A stretch of 64,000 nucleotides of DNA from Verrucomicrobiota bacterium (GTDB taxonomy: Bacteria; Verrucomicrobiota; Kiritimatiellia; CAIVKH01): the NCBI GenBank assembly GCA_024233345.1, contig JACKPT010000006.1, positions 149,098-213,097 of the forward strand, read 5' to 3'. Made by a program: the position numbers and the translations under genes. The notes below the pieces were generated by a model. The model saw nothing but the letters and a program-made list of their open reading frames with translations, did no database searches and was not told the origin of the DNA. Shown here piece by piece: positions 55,911-63,383 of this stretch. The number at the start of each line of letters is the position of its first letter. Position 1 is the stretch's first letter.

Positions 55911-56634
55911 GTGCACTTCCAATGTACGGATCAAGCAGGGGCTTTAGAACGGACAGGTAAGCAATGCCGTTCAAGTGAATATCGTCATTTGTAAATCCGG
56001 CCTCTAGATATCCGTTGGGACTTAGACGCCGGTTCACATCCAACCAGAGCACATCGTCTCCGTTCGCCACTGCCTCTAGACGTATATTGAGTTGCCGTAT
56101 ACGGCTATTGACTGAGTCATACGTTCTGCCGCCAAATATCGTAGACATAATCAGGATAACCGATTGCTTGCGAGCGCGGATCTCGTCGATCAGCACCTTA
56201 TAACTTTCGGCCACGATTTCCGGCGCAACGCCCTGGAGGATGTCATTGAAACCGATCTGCAGTATACAGAGCTGGACATCAGAGGGCATCGCCTGCGTTA
56301 GTCGTCCCGCCACACCTTCGACGGTATCTCCGGAAATTCCACGATTGGATATTTTCGGATTGCCGAACAATTCAGCCCACGGCCCCTCTTCGATTCGTGA
56401 ATCACCCAGCATGACGATCGGGGCATTGGTCTCCAGTGCAGCAAATATGGAATTCATGCGATCGCTGTAGATATAATTCGGATGTGCAACGCGAACCGGG
56501 ACAAGCGAGTGCTTTATCCACCTCAGACCGGAACGAACCGGATCATGCAGCAGGTAGCCCGCAACAGCGGCACCGAACAGGCATACTGCCAGGCCCGATC
56601 GCCTACGGGAAACGGATTGAAACAGGCTTGTCAT
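55903..56634 (-). CDS. Membrane-anchored SGNH/GDSL hydrolase
   Basis: 243 residues with one N-terminal helix (about 13-29) and a periplasmic SGNH domain. Block I is MLGDSR at 75-80 (Ser79), block II NRGISGDT at 97-104, block III GFND at 128-131 and block V DDIHLNG near 222, so all four catalytic positions are present. Length and anchoring fit an acetylesterase or the transferase half of an O-acetylation pair. It directly precedes and overlaps the acyltransferase gene. Confidence 0.9.
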   Translation of the reverse strand: MTSLFQSVSRRRSGLAVCLFGAAVAGYLLHDPVRSGLRWIKHSLVPVRVAHPNYIYSDRMNSIFAALETNAPIVMLGDSRIEEGPWAELFGNPKISNRGISGDTVEGVAGRLTQAMPSDVQLCILQIGFNDILQGVAPEIVAESYKVLIDEIRARKQSVILIMSTIFGGRTYDSVNSRIRQLNIRLEAVANGDDVLWLDVNRRLSPNGYLEAGFTNDDIHLNGIAYLSVLKPLLDPYIGSAHE

Positions 56635-56686
56635 AAGTCGATTGACCGTGGCTAATCGTTATGATTAACGCACGTTATCATGGTTT

Positions 56687-58159
56687 TCATGACGCAATCT
56701 TCGAGATCGTAAATTTTCGCTTCCCTGAAGACAGAACCGGGATTTCTTCCACGTACGCGAGCTCCAGGGAAATATCTGCCCCAAGCTCCTCGTAAATATC
56801 TGCCCGGATCGAATCTTCGATCGCCTTGGACTCAGGCTGCTGAGCAACCAGTAAGAGACGGTACTGGTTCAGGGTTTCCTGAACGAATTGAAATTCCCTC
56901 ACATAGTTTGCCCGATAAAGGAGATGCGTAAAAAATTCTCCATGGATCATTTTCCCACTGGCGGTCCGTATGGTATCGGACTCCCGTCCAGCAAGGGAAA
57001 GGATACGCGTCCCATCGGCCGACATGCAGGCCAGGTCCCCGGTATTATACCGAATGAACGGCATGGTGTGGTTGGCGAGGTAGGTCACCAGCAGCGGTCC
57101 GGGCAGGTTGACCGGGTCGGTCGAGTCCACTTCCAGGATACAGTCGGACGGATTGATCCGCAGGCCTTGGCCACCCCCGTCCTCGGCGGCCAGCGCACCA
57201 AACTCACGACTGCCATACCGGTTAAAAACCGGCTTGCCGAAAACCCGTTCCGCCGTTTCACGGGCCCGGGGGGTGAGCATCTCGGCGGATGCAACGAGCG
57301 CCCTGAGGGGATAACCGACCGATTTGCAATTCGCAATGGGCAATGGGCGATGGGCGAGAGATAAATTCTGCTCATCGAATCCCTTTTGTCCTTGGCCCAT
57401 CGTCTTTCGCCCATCGTCTATTGTCCCTTGTCGATCGCCCATCGTCTCTCGCCCATTGTCCATTGTCCCTTGCCCATGACCCAACGACTCCAGGAACCGT
57501 GCATAAACCTCCAGCGATCCGGCGTAGGCGACAATAATATGCGGGCGGAATCGATTCATGGCGCGGTGGAACGCCGCCATTTGCTCTTCGCCCATATTGA
57601 ATGCATTAAACCAGCGGCGGTTATCAATCCACCAGCGGAACGCCAGTTTGGCATCCGCAGCCGCACTGCGATTATCCTTGTCGGACCCCCACAGCATTGC
57701 AATGCGGTCACCATAGCGCCAACCGGCAAGGCTGTCCGCCCAATACAGGGAAGCTTCCCGGGCAACCTGGGTCTCCCGATCCACCAGAAAGACCAGAGGC
57801 GTTCCCGTCGAGCCTCCAGTGGCATCCTCCACGGTATGCTGTGCATCACGAGCAACAAAGGACTGGGGATCGGCTTGTATGGCGGCTCGATCCATGATCG
57901 CCAACCTGCGAAGAAGCTCTTGTGCATGATCTTCGGTAATCTCATCGGGGGCGGGTAACTGGCTTTGCCATCGTGGCACCTGAAGCGCCGCATGCCGGAG
58001 TAACCCGGTCAGTTTCCGGTTCTGATGGGTCCGGATCTGATCGGGAGTCCGCCCAGAGACATCAAGCAATTCCCGGTATTTCGCCAGCACATTGCGCCGA
58101 TGACGCTGGCTACGGTCAATCAGGTTTCGGGACAGGATGCTGGAAAGAAAAGGATTCAT
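56687..58159 (-). CDS. Phenylacetate-CoA-ligase-like (PaaK/CapK) adenylating enzyme
   Basis: 490 residues of the ANL-related CapK/PaaK family often found in capsule loci. The phosphate loop TGGSTGTP is at 114-121; YGSREFGALAAE near 317 and FIRYNTGDLACM near 362-373 correspond to the later core motifs. The substrate is unknown; such enzymes may activate an acid for attachment to sugar. Residues 227-279 are encoded by two inverted heptamer blocks and their spacer, in frame, and read GTMDNGRETMGDRQ and similar, unlike any family sequence. The insertion sits between conserved parts of the N-terminal domain. The stop overlaps no gene; the start overlaps the GT4 stop (ATGA). Confidence 0.85.
   Translation of the reverse strand: MNPFLSSILSRNLIDRSQRHRRNVLAKYRELLDVSGRTPDQIRTHQNRKLTGLLRHAALQVPRWQSQLPAPDEITEDHAQELLRRLAIMDRAAIQADPQSFVARDAQHTVEDATGGSTGTPLVFLVDRETQVAREASLYWADSLAGWRYGDRIAMLWGSDKDNRSAAADAKLAFRWWIDNRRWFNAFNMGEEQMAAFHRAMNRFRPHIIVAYAGSLEVYARFLESLGHGQGTMDNGRETMGDRQGTIDDGRKTMGQGQKGFDEQNLSLAHRPLPIANCKSVGYPLRALVASAEMLTPRARETAERVFGKPVFNRYGSREFGALAAEDGGGQGLRINPSDCILEVDSTDPVNLPGPLLVTYLANHTMPFIRYNTGDLACMSADGTRILSLAGRESDTIRTASGKMIHGEFFTHLLYRANYVREFQFVQETLNQYRLLLVAQQPESKAIEDSIRADIYEELGADISLELAYVEEIPVLSSGKRKFTISKIAS
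57326..57360. repeat. 5-unit heptamer block (GCRATGG), left arm in PaaK-like gene
   Basis: Five 7-bp units, GCAATTC, GCAATGG twice, GCGATGG and GCGAGAG. It is inverted relative to the block at 57386-57483, so the two can pair with a 25-nt loop. Confidence 0.85.
57386..57483. repeat. 14-unit heptamer block (TCGCCCA/TTGTCCC), right arm in PaaK-like gene
   Basis: Fourteen 7-bp units keep phase over 98 bp. They alternate TCGCCCA-like with TCGTCTN- and TTGTCCN-like units, suggesting growth by duplication of 14-bp or longer pieces. It codes for residues 226-258 of the enzyme. Confidence 0.88.
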
Positions 58160-59583
58160 GCGGTTGCCATCGACTTCAACTGCTCATAGATCGCCATTAA
58201 TTTACCCGCGCTAGCATCCCATGAAAAGTCTCGCGCGGCCCGCTGCTCCGCCCACGCCCCCATCGCACGTTGCTTTTCGGGATCTTTAGACAACTGAACC
58301 AAGGCGGCCGCGAGGGCCACCTCGTCACCCACTGGAACCACGAATCCCCCCGGGACCTCGGTGACACCAGATGCGTACTCCCCGACCGAACGCTCGTCGA
58401 CCTTTTTTCCGCCAATCAACCAGGGCACCCAGTCGGTTGCGGTAACCACATGGGGAAGCCCGCTAGCCATCCCCTCCAGAACCGCGAAACAGAAGGATTC
58501 ATAGTCACTGGAGATCACATTGACATTTGCCGCATGATAAATCTCCGGCAGGTCGCCATGCTTCACCTCACCGAGAAAGCGCACCTGACCCGCCTGAATC
58601 AGATCATCTGCCTTACGCTCGAGGGACTCGCGCAAGGGCCCGCTTCCGGCCAGCAATAAAACAATTCCCAGGATCTCCTGGCCGGCACGGCGCACTGCGC
58701 GAATCAGCAGGTCGTGATTCTTCACGGTTTGGAATCGACCAACCAGCGTGATGACAAATGCGGACGGATCGATGCGATGCCGAAGTCTGTACCGACTCTG
58801 ATTGGACGAGGGGGGATGAGCTTTGGGGCTGAACAGGTGGACATCGACTCCATTGGGAATATCATGGCAGTCTGGCCGAGTGGAGGCGCGAATTTTTCGC
58901 ATGGTATCGCCGCTCGCGATGGCGGCATCGGCTTGAGATACTCCGCCGACAGGATCATGAAAATCAGGCGCGGTGAGACGGATGACGATGGGCAATAGGC
59001 GACATGTCCGTCGGAGGCCTTGCGAAGGCGGAGGGGCATTGGGCGACATGTCCGCCGGAGGCCTTGCGATGGCGGATGGGCGATCGTTGAGTCTTTTCCG
59101 CTCCATCTGCTTGAAGTTGTGTACAAAAAAAGGAAGTTCACAAACTTGGATGACATCAAATTCATCCCGATGGCGAAATGCCCAGCGAGCCGCCAGCCAC
59201 TCGAAGATCTTAAAGTCCGTCACCCGCAACCGCCATCCCCCCGGCGTCTTGTCCCAGGGAAACCATCCGAAGTATGGGGAGCGGATAGTTCGATGGGCAA
59301 TGGGCGATGGACAATGAGTCGCTTGATTGATGATCCCTTCTTGCCCATCGTCCACCGCCCATCGCTCATCCCCCCACCACGACTCTGGGCCGAGGTTTGC
59401 TTTTCCACACAACGGGATACCAGTCAGGAAGGTTACCTGACAGCCCAGGCCCGCGAGCTGGCGAGCCATCTCGAGGTCAAAGGTCTCGCCGCCTCCCCGC
59501 ACCATTGACGCCATACGGTTGACAAAAAGAACGCGCAAAGAAGGAGGCTCAGAATATGATTCAGGTAAGGGGGGCTGATTCAT
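58156..59583 (-). CDS. GT4 glycosyltransferase carrying two in-frame repeat insertions
   Basis: 475 residues, about 80 longer than normal GT4. It starts near LRVLFVNRMASMVRGGGETFDLE. The donor domain has VITLVGRFQTVKNHDLLIRAV, RFLGEVKHGDLPEIYHAANV and the SSDYESFCFAVLEGMASGLP signature. Residues 72-98 come from a heptamer hairpin (59291-59368) and residues about 167-196 from a duplicated 44-bp unit (58998-59085). Both disturb the N-terminal acceptor domain; function may survive as loop extensions but is uncertain. It overlaps the PaaK-like gene by 4 bp and lies 10 bp after another GT4 gene. Confidence 0.85.
   Translation of the reverse strand: MNQPPLPESYSEPPSLRVLFVNRMASMVRGGGETFDLEMARQLAGLGCQVTFLTGIPLCGKANLGPESWWGDERWAVDDGQEGIINQATHCPSPIAHRTIRSPYFGWFPWDKTPGGWRLRVTDFKIFEWLAARWAFRHRDEFDVIQVCELPFFVHNFKQMERKRLNDRPSAIARPPADMSPNAPPPSQGLRRTCRLLPIVIRLTAPDFHDPVGGVSQADAAIASGDTMRKIRASTRPDCHDIPNGVDVHLFSPKAHPPSSNQSRYRLRHRIDPSAFVITLVGRFQTVKNHDLLIRAVRRAGQEILGIVLLLAGSGPLRESLERKADDLIQAGQVRFLGEVKHGDLPEIYHAANVNVISSDYESFCFAVLEGMASGLPHVVTATDWVPWLIGGKKVDERSVGEYASGVTEVPGGFVVPVGDEVALAAALVQLSKDPEKQRAMGAWAEQRAARDFSWDASAGKLMAIYEQLKSMATA
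58998..59085. repeat. Tandem 44-bp duplication with TCCGCC...GGCGGA palindrome
   Basis: Two copies start at 58998 and 59042 and differ at only a few positions. Each contains GGCGACATGTCCG, then GGAGGCCTTGCGA and GGCGGA; in the second copy TCCGCC and GGCGGA can pair. The GCGAAGGCGGA end matches the core of the 58-bp elements at 10312 and 11580. Heptamer-like GATGGGC units lie on each side. Confidence 0.85.
59291..59368. repeat. Inverted heptamer blocks forming a hairpin inside GT4 gene
   Basis: The left block 59291-59318 has four CGATGGG/CAATGGN units; the right block 59341-59368 has four TCGCCCA-type units in the opposite sense. About 20 of 24 positions can pair, the mismatches being A/G changes, with a loop of roughly 25 nt. 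Confidence 0.85.
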
Positions 59584-59593
59584 GGATTGTTAG

Positions 59594-60763
59594 CTACGTC
59601 AACAGCGAGGCAAGGATCGCCTGAATCTTTTGGCCTGCTGCCGCCTTGCTGTAGTGATGCCTGCATTTTTCACGAGCGGCTTGTCCGAGCGTATGAGCAA
59701 TCTCTGGATGATCGAGCCACTCTCCGATCCGCATCGCGAGTCGATCGCAGTCACCGGGGGGATAAGTCTCTCCACATCCATCCAAAATCTCCGGTAGATC
59801 TGACACATGGGAACCGATGACCGGCTTCCCCATCGCGAGGGCTTCAAAGAGCTTGATGGGCATTTGTGACTGGGCCAGTGGGGTATCCAGTAGCGGAAGC
59901 ACCACCAGATCTGCGAGGTCGAGATAAAGAGGCATTTGTGCATGAATACGCCGGTTGGTTCCTTCAGGATCGTCCAAGGGGGCTCCGGCAACCACAAGCC
60001 AGCGAGCGTAACGCGCATCGTTCATCAAGTCGGAGAGATAGTCCGTGACTGGCCCCACCACCAGCAACCGCAGCTCATCCCGATTCAGTCGCACCAGTGC
60101 CTCTAAAATCTGCTCGGTACCCTTGTGAGGACGGACCACCCCGCCAAATACAATCAATCGCTTCCCGGCAAGACCCAGAGAACGCTTGAGGGCACCCACG
60201 GCATCTTCGGGCTGAGGCGAAAACCAATCGGTATCGACCCCCATGTGCACCACGTGCCCCCCAAACTTCTTTTGCAGGAAATGTGTCGTGGAAAGAACCG
60301 TATCCATGGCGGGGATCATGGATTCGACCACCGGAAAGTAGGCATCGTCCAGCGGGTGATGGAAACTTTTCAAGCGAGCGATCTGCTTTTCTCGCGGTGA
60401 CCAGCCGGCATATAGAGCGCCATCCCACTCGTCGAGAAAGACCACCGCCTTACCACCCTGCCGCTGCCGGCGCAGGGCAACCGGCACGGTATTCATGAAT
60501 GCCTTCACGGCGATCACCAGACGGCCGCGAATCGCCCGATCAAGTCGGCGGGAAGCCCACAGAAAATCCGGGTACCGATACATGTTACCGGCGGGCACCG
60601 ACGTAAAGGGTCCGGCATCGGTATACAGCGAACAGATCCCCGTTCCAAAATCCGGTCCGACAATTTCTGTGCTCAGCGGATGCAGCAGCTCACGTAACCG
60701 AATCGCTGCCCCCAGGGAAGGTGCACCAATATCCGGAACAAGTATGGAGATGGCAGGGGACAT
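59594..60763 (-). CDS. GT4 glycosyltransferase
   Basis: 389 residues. The N-terminal domain opens ISILVPDIGAPSLGAAIRLRE. FGGVVRPHKGTEQILEALVRL near 210-230 and LLDTPLAQSQMPIKLFEALAM near 310-330 form the donor-binding part; the SQMPIKLFEALA motif has one clear glutamate in place of the usual two. AVVFLDEWDGALYAGWSPREK near 126-145 is characteristic of group-1 transferases with a short first domain. ATG at 60763. Downstream GT4 follows after 10 bp, upstream lies a 111-bp gap with 9-bp repeats. Confidence 0.85.
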   Translation of the reverse strand: MSPAISILVPDIGAPSLGAAIRLRELLHPLSTEIVGPDFGTGICSLYTDAGPFTSVPAGNMYRYPDFLWASRRLDRAIRGRLVIAVKAFMNTVPVALRRQRQGGKAVVFLDEWDGALYAGWSPREKQIARLKSFHHPLDDAYFPVVESMIPAMDTVLSTTHFLQKKFGGHVVHMGVDTDWFSPQPEDAVGALKRSLGLAGKRLIVFGGVVRPHKGTEQILEALVRLNRDELRLLVVGPVTDYLSDLMNDARYARWLVVAGAPLDDPEGTNRRIHAQMPLYLDLADLVVLPLLDTPLAQSQMPIKLFEALAMGKPVIGSHVSDLPEILDGCGETYPPGDCDRLAMRIGEWLDHPEIAHTLGQAAREKCRHHYSKAAAGQKIQAILASLLT

Positions 60764-60781
60764 AATGCCTATGGTTTAACA

Positions 60782-60883
60782 ACGAAAGACGCTAAATACG
60801 CAAAAGAGCTATGAGTGAATCGCCTGAACCGCACGATTCATCATTTCTTTTCGTCGCTTTCGTAATTTTCGTAGTTAATTCGA
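60782..60883. repeat. Two inverted 9-bp repeat blocks between GT4 and methyltransferase genes
   Basis: Block 1 (60782-60808) has ACGAAAGAC, GCTAAATAC, GCAAAAGAG. Block 2 (60848-60883) has TTTCGTCGC, TTTCGTAAT, TTTCGTAGT, TAATTCGAT, the complementary sense. The last unit runs into the stop region of the methyltransferase gene. Confidence 0.7.
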
Positions 60884-61600
60884 TGGCTTTCGGACCACGA
60901 CGAGGTGGTTATTGGCTTCCTCCTGGAGGTCGCCGAGGCCGAAGAGGAGACAGAGCGGAAAACTCAGCGCGGCAAACAGCAGCATGAAGGGGTAGAGCAG
61001 ATAAAACAGGAGGCCACGTTTGATCTCCGGCGAGCTCATCCCCTTGACCCGTACGCTCTGCATCACAAAATAGAGCAGATGCGAAGCCATCGAGGTCCAT
61101 ACGCCACCCAGTGGGGTCAAACTCACCTTCTCCAGTCCACAGTGGCGAATCGCCTCCTCACTCCAATACCGGGTAAAGTTATAGAAATGATACGGAGCCA
61201 TATGCATGGTCGACGTGGTGGGCAGCAGAATGATCATGATGCCACCCGGCTTCAATACCCGGGTCATTTCCTCCATCATCCGGATCGGCTCAAACACATG
61301 CTCCAAAACCTGAATATTCAGGATGGTGTCAAAGCGATCATCCTCAAAGGTCATGTTGCACCCATCTCCGATGACCAACTTCACCCGCGGATCATCGGAT
61401 AGGTCGACATCCTGGCGCTCCACTTCCAGCACCGTCCAGGAATCAAACCCGACCTTGCGCTTCTTGATCGATTCGAAGAAATCCCAACCGCCGACATCCA
61501 GCACATCACCATGGCAATACCGCTTGATCGCGTCAAACAGGGCACCCGACCGAAGGTCACGGGCCATATACATGCATTTCCACAAAATACTTTTACTCAT
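60875..61600 (-). CDS. SAM-dependent methyltransferase
   Basis: 241 residues. Class I fold: DVLDVGGWDFFES (32-44) is motif I, though with GGWDF where most have GxGxG, then LEVERQDVDL, VIGDGCNMTFEDDRFDTILNIQVLEHVFEP and LKPGGIMIILLP. A C-terminal hydrophobic stretch of about 25 residues (near 195-220) suggests membrane attachment. It likely modifies a sugar of the glycan. It lies 20 bp after the flavoprotein gene. Confidence 0.84.
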   Translation of the reverse strand: MSKSILWKCMYMARDLRSGALFDAIKRYCHGDVLDVGGWDFFESIKKRKVGFDSWTVLEVERQDVDLSDDPRVKLVIGDGCNMTFEDDRFDTILNIQVLEHVFEPIRMMEEMTRVLKPGGIMIILLPTTSTMHMAPYHFYNFTRYWSEEAIRHCGLEKVSLTPLGGVWTSMASHLLYFVMQSVRVKGMSSPEIKRGLLFYLLYPFMLLFAALSFPLCLLFGLGDLQEEANNHLVVVRKPSN

Positions 61601-61620
61601 AATTCAGAGTCTTTCATTGT

Positions 61621-62910
61621 TCAATGATCCAGGGCCATCGCGGTCTGTGCCGCAGCCTTGCCTGCGGCATACGCCTGATCCGACCAGACATACTTCCATT
61701 TTCCATACAGGCCGGCCGGAATGATACCGATGCCTTCAAGCCAGGCGGTGATTCGGTCCACCGCCGCCTGCCGCCCCAGGGTCGGAATGGTGTAGGCATG
61801 GGAGACCTCGACATGACTCACCGATTCCACATCCTGTTCCGGGTCAAACCCCATGATTCTCCCCAGATCAACCACGGCTTTCTTCTTGATGGCTTCCAGG
61901 TCATAGGCCTCATCGTCTCGCCGAAAGACCTCGGTTTGCAGCACGGATTTTCCGGGGGGGAGACTCTCCGGAATCAAGTTACTGAGAACCTTGACCCGGG
62001 AGACATCGATGTCGGCATCGTAAATATAGAACCAGTGCCAGGGAACCAGAGAGGGCTTGTTGACGACAACATTGACCCCGATCATTGAGGTATGCCGCAG
62101 GGTCTCCGCATCGTCGCGAATCCCGTCCGGAACCTCATCCATCGCCCGGATCAAGTCCGGCAAGGGGATAGTGCTGATGCATCGATCAAAGGACACCTGC
62201 TCACCATTGGTAAAGGTAATTTTTCTATCCCGGTGCCTGACACCTGACACCTGAAACCCTGTTCGTACATCCACTTCGCGGTAGAGCGGAGCAAAGAAGG
62301 CAAAAAAGCCACCCCGGGCCGGGTAGAGAAACGAACTGAACACCGACTGCTTTTCATCCAGAGGCGCGATCGCTCCATGAATAATGCGCTGAAGCTGGGA
62401 GGGCAGCAGGCGCCCGGCAAGCCAGTCGACATCCATGTCGGCCATCGGAGTACGCCAGTATTTGGTGGTGTATTCTCGATAAAACTGTTCGGTGAGGGTT
62501 TCCCCATACTGGGCGAGGCACCACGCCTCGTAATTGGCGGCCGTGGAGGTATTTGACTGAACCTGAGCCTCAACCACCTCGGTCAGGGCACGAATGCGAA
62601 GGTCAACCGGAAGATCCCGGAGGTGATTCTGCACCGGATAAGTCACCCAATGACCGTGCCACCAGTTTGAGACCAGACTCTGGTCCATCCGAACCACATC
62701 ACCCGCATTCTTTTTGAGCAGTTCGACCCATTCGGGATCCTTGGCATGACAGATGTGGGCGCCTTCGTCAAAATGTAGTCCTCCTTGATGATGCGAGTAG
62801 ACATGCCCACCCGGATGGTCCTTGGCCTCATAGACCACGGATCCGGGAAGCTCCCGAGCGGCACCAAGCCCGGTCAGGCCAGCGCCGAGAATGATGGTGT
62901 TGGTGTGCAT
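61621..62910 (-). CDS. FAD-dependent mutase/oxidoreductase, UDP-galactopyranose-mutase-like
   Basis: 429 residues. The FAD-binding start IILGAGLTGLGAARELPGS (6-24) and GGHVYSHHQGGLHFDEGAH (34-52) fit the amine-oxidase/UDP-galactopyranose mutase superfamily. WWHGHWVTYPVQNHL near 83-97 recalls the YPxQ loop of Glf-like proteins in polysaccharide loci. FDRCISTIPLPDLIRA near 240 and a GLYGKWKYVWSDQAYAAGKAAA end complete the FAD contacts. Mutation of a sugar ring is the best guess but homologues may instead oxidise a lipid or sugar. Residues 218-225 are encoded by three 7-bp units (62238-62258). Confidence 0.75.
   Translation of the reverse strand: MHTNTIILGAGLTGLGAARELPGSVVYEAKDHPGGHVYSHHQGGLHFDEGAHICHAKDPEWVELLKKNAGDVVRMDQSLVSNWWHGHWVTYPVQNHLRDLPVDLRIRALTEVVEAQVQSNTSTAANYEAWCLAQYGETLTEQFYREYTTKYWRTPMADMDVDWLAGRLLPSQLQRIIHGAIAPLDEKQSVFSSFLYPARGGFFAFFAPLYREVDVRTGFQVSGVRHRDRKITFTNGEQVSFDRCISTIPLPDLIRAMDEVPDGIRDDAETLRHTSMIGVNVVVNKPSLVPWHWFYIYDADIDVSRVKVLSNLIPESLPPGKSVLQTEVFRRDDEAYDLEAIKKKAVVDLGRIMGFDPEQDVESVSHVEVSHAYTIPTLGRQAAVDRITAWLEGIGIIPAGLYGKWKYVWSDQAYAAGKAAAQTAMALDH
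62238..62258. repeat. 3-unit heptamer block TGACACC/TGAAACC in flavoprotein gene
   Basis: TGACACC twice and TGAAACC once, the same units as at 3030-3071, 59 kb away. The frame stays open. Confidence 0.75.
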
Positions 62911-62913
62911 GAG

Positions 62914-62949
62914 GCGAAACTACGAAAAACGCGAAAGAAACGAAAGGGT
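62914..62949. repeat. 9-bp repeat block (CGAAANNNN type)
   Basis: Four 9-bp units (GCGAAACTA, CGAAAAACG, CGAAAGAAA, CGAAAGGGT) directly upstream of the flavoprotein start at 62910 and next to the heptamer block at 62956. Confidence 0.7.
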
Positions 62950-62955
62950 TGAAAA

Positions 62956-62997
62956 CGATGGGCAATTGACGATGGGCAATGGACGGTGGTCGATGGG
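62956..62997. repeat. 6-unit heptamer array (CGATGGG), left of four-helix-bundle gene
   Basis: Six 7-bp units alternating CGATGGG with CAATTGA, CAATGGA or CGGTGGT. Ends 5 bp before the stop codon of the four-helix-bundle gene. Complementary to the array at 63376-63445. Confidence 0.88.
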
Positions 62998-63002
62998 CTG
63001 AC

Positions 63003-63383
63003 TTACAAACAGAAGTCATCTGCGTGACCAAGGATCGCTCCCATTTGACGACCTACCGAGGCGCATGAAGAAATCAGCTTGTTTAGTTCCTCTTCGCACA
63101 GATAGCCGCAGGCATGTGCTGTCTTAAGCCAATGCCTGGTTTCCTGAAGTTCAGCATCGGCATCCGTTAATTTACTGACAAAATGAGCCTTATACCTTCG
63201 CTTGGCCCATGCCTCCGCGATATTCGCACCAATAGAACGAGAGGAACGCCTAATCTGGTCAATCAAGGAATAGGTTTCCTCTTTCGGCCAAGATGTAGAG
63301 GCATGAAAGATCGCTTGCTGCAGTGTAAATGCATCGCGATACACCGGTAAGTCAGCATAGGTCTGTATAGCCTTACCCATCAT
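63003..63383 (-). CDS. Four-helix-bundle protein (23S rRNA intervening-sequence protein / Avd-like)
   Basis: 126 residues with the TIGR02436-type pattern: YADLPVYRDAFTLQQAI near residue 9-25, DQIRRSSRSIGANIAEAWAK near 42-61, and DADAELQETRHWLKTAHACGYL near 74-95. These proteins are basic four-helix bundles encoded inside intervening sequences of 23S rRNA or standing alone, and share the fold of the Avd accessory protein of diversity-generating retroelements. No reverse transcriptase or rRNA is in the window. ATG at 63383 or 63380. The gene is bracketed by inverted heptamer arrays, and its first codons lie within the right array. Its exact role is unknown. Confidence 0.85.
   Translation of the reverse strand: MMGKAIQTYADLPVYRDAFTLQQAIFHASTSWPKEETYSLIDQIRRSSRSIGANIAEAWAKRRYKAHFVSKLTDADAELQETRHWLKTAHACGYLCEEELNKLISSCASVGRQMGAILGHADDFCL

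Noticed and set aside
57386..57958. Plus-strand frame with repeated SLAHRLSPIV residues
   Set aside because: Translation of the heptamer array on the opposite strand of a conserved enzyme; no start signals.
63003..63383. Diversity-generating retroelement (Avd-type protein)
   Set aside because: No reverse transcriptase, template/variable repeat pair or C-type lectin target is seen in the window.
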